DNA from: Bacillus sp. CECT 9360
GTDB taxonomy: Bacteria > Bacillota > Bacilli > Bacillales > DSM-1321
DNA: 64,000 nucleotides
Direction: 5' to 3'
Assembly: GCF_918741275.1 (NCBI RefSeq)
Contig: NZ_CAKKNA010000001.1
Span: 62,001 to 126,000, forward strand
Of the stretch, positions 59,581 to 64,000 are shown in pieces (position 1 is the stretch's first letter; every line of letters begins with the position of its first letter). The position numbers and the translations under genes are program-made. Under the pieces are notes generated by a model that ran no database searches, had not been told where the DNA came from, and saw only the letters and a program-made list of their open reading frames with translations.

Positions 59581-60012
59581 ATGGAAAAACGAGTCATAGG
59601 TGTTTATGAAAATGAAGAACAGGCACATGCGGCCGTGGAGGATTTAAAAGAGAAAGGTTACAGCATGGACGAAATTTCTCTTGTCGCAAAAAATACCGAA
59701 AAATTGGGACCAGAAGCTGAGCAAGTGGAATCGAAGGATATGGATGGATTGATAGCCGGGGCAACAACAGGTGGAGCGATTGGCTTAGCCGGTCTTTTTG
59801 TCGGGTTGAGCGCCATTGCCATTCCGGGAATTGGCCCGATTTTAGCAGCAGGGCCGATATTTACCACACTAGGTGGAGCCGCCGCAGGCCTGGCTACCAA
59901 ATCCGGCAGTTTAACGGAGGCTTTAAAGGATACGGGGCTGACGGAGGAAGAGGCTCGACAATACGAAGACGAAGTGAAACAAGGGAAAATTCTTGTAATG
60001 GTAACGGAGTAA
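59581..60012 (+). CDS. General stress protein of the YflT/GSP17M type
   Basis: A 143-residue protein: an N-terminal GSP17M domain (RVIGVYENEEQAHAAVEDLKEKGY) followed by a Gly/Ala-rich hydrophobic hairpin (GLIAGATTGGAIGLAGLFVGLSAIAIPGIGPILAAGP) and an acidic C-terminus (EEARQYEDEVKQGKILVMV). Similar Bacillus proteins (YflT relatives) are SigB-dependent stress proteins of unknown activity. AAAGGAG precedes the ATG, and a SigB-like promoter is visible. It is monocistronic, closed by a terminator. Confidence 0.88.
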   Translation: MEKRVIGVYENEEQAHAAVEDLKEKGYSMDEISLVAKNTEKLGPEAEQVESKDMDGLIAGATTGGAIGLAGLFVGLSAIAIPGIGPILAAGPIFTTLGGAAAGLATKSGSLTEALKDTGLTEEEARQYEDEVKQGKILVMVTE

Positions 60013-60081
60013 TTCCGTAATATAGTAACCTTTGCAATCCTTTTTTTGAGCAATAAAATAATAACAACTACTTAAGCAATT

Positions 60082-60125
60082 AAATGGTCTATTGTTCCAT
60101 TCGAGTGGAATAATAGGCCATTTTT
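60082..60125 (+). terminator. Terminator after the stress gene
   Basis: A long hairpin AAATGG-CTATT-TTCCA with TGGAA-AATAG-CCATTT around TTCGA, followed by T residues. Confidence 0.82.
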
Positions 60126-60420
60126 GAGTACTAGGTGTAGAAAAGGTCCCCAGCAATAACCCGAAAAACGGGGTCGCTTCAATCTTTATTTTCTATATTA
60201 ATATCAAGACAATGCGGGTTCATAGTGATTAAGTCCCTACTTCCCTGGATATAAACAGTGATACCCTCGAAAAGCCGAACTCCTTTTATTCGCGTATAAG
60301 GATATTCATTTAAAAAAACCTATACACCCAAGAAAATTATAAATAATGGTGTTTTTTTGTAAATACTTTTTTCCTATTTCTTTGTAGTGTTAAGGTAATA
60401 AACCAAAGGGGGAACATTGT
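60126..60420. other. Spacer before the sugar-binding lipoprotein gene
   Basis: No open frame of interest. It has a short inverted CCCC...GGGG pair at about 60151-60172 and a strong AAAGGGGGA ribosome site for the next gene. I could not place a convincing promoter or CcpA site. Confidence 0.4.
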
Positions 60421-61437
60421 ATGCAAAGAGCAAAAAAGGCATCCATGTTTATGCTTGCTTTATTGATGGCCATGCTTATGCTTGCGGGTTGTAATCAAGA
60501 ATCCAGCAGCGGCAAGACTGAAGAATCCGGCGGAGGAAAAAAGGACGGGAACGGGAAGATCGTAGTCGGATTTTCACAGATTGGAGCAGAGAGCGGCTGG
60601 AGAACGGCCGAAACAAAGTCCATTAAAGAAACACTTGGGAATAGTCCGGATTTTGAATTGAAGTTTTCAGATGCACAGCAGAAACAAGAAAATCAAATTA
60701 AAGCGATCAGAAACTTTATTGCCCAGAAAGTGGATGTTATTGCCTTGGCTCCTGTTGTAGAAACGGGATGGGAGAGCGTCTTGAAGAAAGCGAAGGATGC
60801 CGATATTCCGGTTATCCTGCTCGACAGAGGCATTAAGGTTAATGATGAATCCTTGTATACAAGCTTCATAGGTTCTGATTTCATACTCGAGGGTGAAAAC
60901 GCTGCTAAAGAACTGATTAAGTTAATCGGCGAAGATAAAGAGGCAAATATTGTTGAACTTCAAGGGACGGTTGGAGCAAGCGCGGCCAATGATCGTAAAA
61001 AAGGTTTTGAAAATGGATTAAAGGCTAATCCGAATTTCAAGATAACCAAATCACAGACAGGGGATTTCACAAGGGCAAAAGGCAAGGAAGTAATGGAAGC
61101 ATTCTTGAAGTCTGACGGTAAAAATATTGATGCCGTTTATGCCCATAATGATGACATGGCGATGGGAGCGATCCAGGCGATAGAAGAGTATGGTTTAAAG
61201 CCGGGTGAAGATATTAAGGTCGTTTCCATTGATGGAATTAAAGATGCTTTTGAAGCTGCTGCACAGGGGAAAACGAATATTATCGTAGAATGTAACCCAT
61301 TGCTCGGGCCGCAACTCGCGCAGGCTGTTAAAGATTTAAAGGCAGGCAAAGAAATAGAAAGGTGGATCAAGACTGACGAATCGGTGTTTGTTGGAAAAGA
61401 AGCCGCTGAAGAAGCTTTGCCTACTAGAAAATATTAA
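60421..61437 (+). CDS. YtfQ-like sugar ABC transporter binding lipoprotein
   Basis: A 338-residue lipoprotein (signal ending MLAGC at residue 24) with a periplasmic sugar-binding fold of the LacI/ribose type. GFSQIGAESGWR at the start of the mature domain, ALAPVVETGWESVL, LLDRGIKVND, and YAHNDDMAMGAIQAIEEYG match E. coli YtfQ, the galactofuranose-binding protein. The usual YtfR ATPase and YtfT/YjfF permeases are not in the window, although a YesM-type sensor kinase that commonly accompanies such binding proteins begins 1.9 kb further on. It is flanked by terminators, so it is transcribed alone. Confidence 0.88.
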   Translation: MQRAKKASMFMLALLMAMLMLAGCNQESSSGKTEESGGGKKDGNGKIVVGFSQIGAESGWRTAETKSIKETLGNSPDFELKFSDAQQKQENQIKAIRNFIAQKVDVIALAPVVETGWESVLKKAKDADIPVILLDRGIKVNDESLYTSFIGSDFILEGENAAKELIKLIGEDKEANIVELQGTVGASAANDRKKGFENGLKANPNFKITKSQTGDFTRAKGKEVMEAFLKSDGKNIDAVYAHNDDMAMGAIQAIEEYGLKPGEDIKVVSIDGIKDAFEAAAQGKTNIIVECNPLLGPQLAQAVKDLKAGKEIERWIKTDESVFVGKEAAEEALPTRKY

Positions 61438-61497
61438 CGGAAAATAAAAGTTAATAACCAAATGTATACGGGCTGTCTGATAAGTCACTAAAATGAC

Positions 61498-61545
61498 GCA
61501 AGTTGAGAAAACGAGCAGTTTTTCTCCACTTGCTTTTTATTTTTC
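61498..61545 (+). terminator. Terminator after the sugar-binding protein gene
   Basis: GCAAG-TGAGAAAA pairs with TTTTCTC-CTTGC around CGAGCAG and is followed by a long T-rich stretch. Confidence 0.8.
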
Positions 61546-61725
61546 GATTTTTCTCTGAAAGTAGCTGAGGATACCTGCTACTTACAGAAGGAGGTTCCTA
61601 GGTAACCTCAAATAATGGCTTTATGTATAGAGAAATTTTCAAAAAAATACTTTTTTATTTAAGATATTGCACAGGTATAATTTATAATAGTTTTGAAGCT
61701 TCGAAAATAAGAAAGGATGTGAGCT

Positions 61726-62631
61726 ATGCCTTACAAATGTCGTACTGAATCTGCTGAATTACTCATTCTGGAATTCTTAAATACTCGAATGAGTTTGTCT
61801 GATAAAGACAAGCAGCGCTATTTCAATTTAAAAAAAGGTTACGAAGGCGAGAAAAAATTTGATTCATTGTTAGAAAAGCTTCAGTGCGAATGCATGATAT
61901 TAAATGATTTGCTGCTCAAACTAAATAGCACCTTGTTCCAAATCGACTCACTGATTATTACTTCCGAAACCATTTACTTTTTCGAAGTGAAGAACTATGA
62001 AGGGGATTATTATTATGAATCGGATAGATTATACATGGTCTCCGAAACTGAAATTAATAATCCACTAAACCAATTGAAGAGAAGCGAATCTTTATTGCGC
62101 CAGCTGCTCCAAAAACATGGATTAAACATGCCCATTCATGGTTCAGTCGTTTTTATCAACCCCGAATTTACTTTATACCAAACCCCTCGCAACAAATCAT
62201 TTATTTTCCCAACTCAGGTTAATAGATACTTAAAGAACCTGGATAAAATATCTACAAAATTAAATAAAAATCATAAGATGTTAGCTGATAAATTGACTTC
62301 ACTTCATATTAAAGACTCTCCTTTTAAGTTAATACCGTCATATAATTTTGACCAACTGCGAAAAGGAATTTCTTGTTTCAAGTGCACCTCTTTTTCAATT
62401 TCGGTCGAGGAAAGGAAATGTGTTTGTAAAGAATGCGGGCATGAAGAAGTAGTTGCAACTGCGGTAATGCGGAATGTGAATGAGTTTAAGCTTCTTTTTC
62501 CAGATCGAAGGATTAATACAAATGTTATTCATCAGTGGTGTAAAGTGGTGACATCTAAAAAGAGGATAAGAAGGATTCTTGAAAAAAATTTAAAAGTAGA
62601 AGGGGTTCATCGATGGGCCTTCTACGAATAA
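61726..62631 (+). CDS. NERD-domain protein with zinc ribbon
   Basis: A 301-residue protein. The N-terminal NERD (nuclease-related) domain runs from KGYEGEKKFDSLLEKL through TLFQIDSLIITSETIYFFEVKNYEG, keeping the D...E-x-K nuclease-like residues. A C-terminal zinc ribbon is formed by CFKC and CVCKECGHEE (about residues 217-245), followed by a basic helical tail. NERD proteins are presumed nucleases or DNA-binding factors, and some belong to defence systems. It stands alone, between a terminator and the tandem repeat array. A GAAAGGATGTG sequence serves as ribosome site. Confidence 0.86.
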   Translation: MPYKCRTESAELLILEFLNTRMSLSDKDKQRYFNLKKGYEGEKKFDSLLEKLQCECMILNDLLLKLNSTLFQIDSLIITSETIYFFEVKNYEGDYYYESDRLYMVSETEINNPLNQLKRSESLLRQLLQKHGLNMPIHGSVVFINPEFTLYQTPRNKSFIFPTQVNRYLKNLDKISTKLNKNHKMLADKLTSLHIKDSPFKLIPSYNFDQLRKGISCFKCTSFSISVEERKCVCKECGHEEVVATAVMRNVNEFKLLFPDRRINTNVIHQWCKVVTSKKRIRRILEKNLKVEGVHRWAFYE

Positions 62632-62676
62632 AACTTCATAGATCAATCACTGTTTATTTCTTAACTCTATAAAGAG

Positions 62677-63167
62677 CAGAATTGTCCTTCAACACCTGTC
62701 ATGAAGGACAATTCCCTGGCCCGCAAGCCCCGTTTTGTCCTTGATGACCTGTATGAAGGACAATTCTCTGACCCGCAAGCCGTCTTTTGTCCTTGATGAC
62801 CTGTATGAAGGACAATTCCTGCCTCACAAGCCCAGTTTTGTCCTTGATGACCTGTATGAAAGACAATTCCCTGGCCCGCAAGCCCGGTTTTGTCCTTGAT
62901 GACCTGTATGAAGGACAATTCCCCGGCCCGCAAGCCCCGTTTTGTCCTTGCTGACCTGTATGAAGGACAATTCCCTGGCCCGCAAGCCCCGTTTTGTCCT
63001 TGATGACCTGTATGAAGGACAATTCCCTGGCCCGCAAGCCCAGTTTTGTCCTTGATGACCTGTATGAAGGACAATTCCCTGACCCGCAAGCCCGGTTTTG
63101 TCCTTGATGACCTTTATGAAGGACAATTCCCTGGCCCGCAAGCCCCGTTTTGTCCTTCAACACCCTA
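62677..63167. repeat. Nine-copy 52-bp tandem repeat of hairpin-forming units
   Basis: Units begin at 62703, 62755, 62807, 62858, 62910, 62962, 63014, 63066 and 63118, a strict 52-base period with one 51-base copy. Each holds GAAGGACAATTCC, then CCCGCAAGCC, then TTTTGTCCTTGATGACC. TGTCCTT at the end of one unit pairs with AAGGACA at the start of the next, so the array folds into a row of identical hairpins. The edges carry the same words joined to CAACACC. Since 52 is not a multiple of three, the three minus-strand frames that stay open are a by-product; I see no coding function and no spacers as in CRISPR. Confidence 0.92.
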
Positions 63168-63359
63168 ATAAGGGTCTTATCTCTAGCCCACTATTAATAT
63201 ATTATTTCATTTGCTTACGGTGCGGTTCTCCCCGCATATCCCGATAGCGTTTGTGCTTATAAAAAAGAGATGAAAAAAATGTTTACCCAAAAGCCTCTTG
63301 ATTTATTTGAATTTTCGAAAAATAATTAAGCTATACAACCTAATCTGGAGAAAAAAGAC

Positions 63360-64000
63360 ATGAGTGTATTGTCATATTTTAATAATAAAAGTATTGGGTT
63401 TAAGCTCTTATTTTATTTTTTTGTCATTATCATTCTCTGCATTTCAACACTGACTTTATTAGGTAGCAGCATTTATAAGAAATCTCTTCAAGAGGAAGCC
63501 AATTCATATACTGTGCAAATGATGGAACAGGTCTGGAGTAATATTAAGTCGCTTCTTGATGAAAATGATAATATAATTCACTATCTCTCCATGGAAGAAA
63601 ACATCCAACAATTTTGGAATGAGGAAAAACCTTCGGCAGAATTGATGGGAAAGATCAATCGGCAGATCGATGTCTATAAAAGCCGTCATACTGAAATGGC
63701 AGGAGTCTTACTGGTAAATGAGCACAATCAATTTGCCAGTAATGATATGTTTCCGGTCTCGAGGGATTCCCTTACTAAAGAGTATTGGTATCAGCAGGCT
63801 GCCCAGTCCCCGGAAAAGATCCAATTAATAAGTAATCCTGTTGGTAGAAATATCAGGGGAAAGTCGAATTATCAGGTAAACAACCTCTTGTCCGTTGTAA
63901 AAGCCATCAAGGACCCTGAAACAGATAAGGTAATTGGTGTTATCCTAATCGATCTAAAGCTGGACTTTATTAAAGAAATCATCGAATCGATAAAGTTAGG
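63360..64000 (+). CDS. YesM-type sensor histidine kinase, N-terminal part, cut by window end
   Basis: An open frame from ATG 63360 (after CTGGAGAAAA) continues past the window end, giving at least 213 residues. A first membrane helix (FKLLFYFFVIIILCISTLTLLGSSIY) is followed by an extracellular Cache-like domain with helical start (MMEQVWSNIKSLLDENDNI) and the strand pattern MAGVLLVNEHNQF and VIGVILIDLKLDFIKEII typical of YesM/LytS-type kinases that regulate sugar uptake together with a YesN-type regulator. The kinase domain lies outside the window. It may control the YtfQ-like sugar system located upstream. Confidence 0.8.
   Translation, partial: MSVLSYFNNKSIGFKLLFYFFVIIILCISTLTLLGSSIYKKSLQEEANSYTVQMMEQVWSNIKSLLDENDNIIHYLSMEENIQQFWNEEKPSAELMGKINRQIDVYKSRHTEMAGVLLVNEHNQFASNDMFPVSRDSLTKEYWYQQAAQSPEKIQLISNPVGRNIRGKSNYQVNNLLSVVKAIKDPETDKVIGVILIDLKLDFIKEIIESIKL

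Noticed and set aside
59658-60053. 131-residue minus-strand frame opposite the stress gene
   Set aside because: Shadow of the Gly/Ala-rich YflT-type gene, which has a good ribosome site and promoter on the plus strand.
62667-63163. Three overlapping minus-strand frames of 105-154 residues across the repeat array
   Set aside because: They exist only because a 52-base unit without stop codons is read in rotation through three frames; no ribosome site, and the peptide is a repeat of the DNA period.
62677-63167. CRISPR array
   Set aside because: The whole 52-base unit is conserved, so there are no unique spacers, and no cas genes are in the window.
1-64000. tRNA, rRNA, prophage or insertion-sequence genes
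   Set aside because: None recognised on either strand; no transposase, integrase or structural phage protein is encoded.

Overview
The window looks like chromosomal DNA of a spore-former of the Bacillaceae type. It is AT-rich with strong GGAGG-type ribosome sites, frequent GTG/TTG starts, a TPP riboswitch, Fur boxes, a YflT-type general stress gene behind a SigB-like promoter, and proteins with B. subtilis-like relatives (YusV/YfiY-type siderophore uptake, FecCD permeases, thioredoxin-reductase-like ferredoxin reductase). I see no rRNA, tRNA, transposase, phage module or CRISPR array.

Region 1 (1-13.6 kb) is one long plus-strand catabolic run for sugar acids: an IlvD/EDD dehydratase (cut by the window edge), an IclR regulator, a split UxaA dehydratase, a DgoD-like galactonate dehydratase, two FAH-family proteins, an aldehyde dehydrogenase, a DapA-type keto-deoxy-sugar-acid aldolase, two tandem 2-keto-3-deoxygluconate kinases and a KDPG aldolase. 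It encodes oxidative (Weimberg-like), direct-aldol (Dahms-like) and phosphorylative routes side by side. Region 2 (13.6-17.1 kb) encodes synthesis of the nickel-pincer (NPN) cofactor: larB, larC1, larE and a nickel permease, with larC2 inverted on the other strand and no larA in view. Region 3 (17.2-30.9 kb) continues with dehydrogenases, a minus-strand glycolate oxidase operon (glcD, glcF, FadR-type regulator) facing an MFS transporter across a four-site operator array, then NIPSNAP, an orphan TRAP binding lipoprotein, an aldehyde dehydrogenase, two iron alcohol dehydrogenases and an AEC transporter.

Region 4 (31-43.6 kb) is more ordinary: a TRM11-like methyltransferase, an EamA transporter, a class V aminotransferase-like protein, an APC permease, a TPP-riboswitch-controlled SDR plus nitroreductase, and a Fur-controlled siderophore ABC uptake operon ending in a ferredoxin reductase.

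Region 5 (about 44.0-54.6 kb) is the most interesting. It contains an MntA/HepT toxin-antitoxin pair and a complete counterpart of the uncharacterised E. coli yhf operon (yhfZ, Y, U, T, V, S, W, X), joined here to a Cof-type HAD phosphatase and NagB. The block is bracketed by two diverged copies of the same ancestral junction (a small membrane-protein gene followed by an MFS gene), with complementary halves broken on each side, so it looks like an inserted island. Two matching palindromes in front of yhfZ and yhfY are probable YhfZ operators.

Region 6 (54.9-64 kb) holds the intact MFS gene, a DsbA/FrnE-like protein, a lipase with a helical tail plus a WXG100-like partner and a divergent small lipoprotein (a possible type VII secretion effector, helper and immunity set), a 42-residue small gene, a stress protein, an orphan YtfQ-like sugar-binding lipoprotein, a NERD protein, a nine-copy 52-bp hairpin-forming tandem repeat, and the start of a YesM-type sensor kinase.
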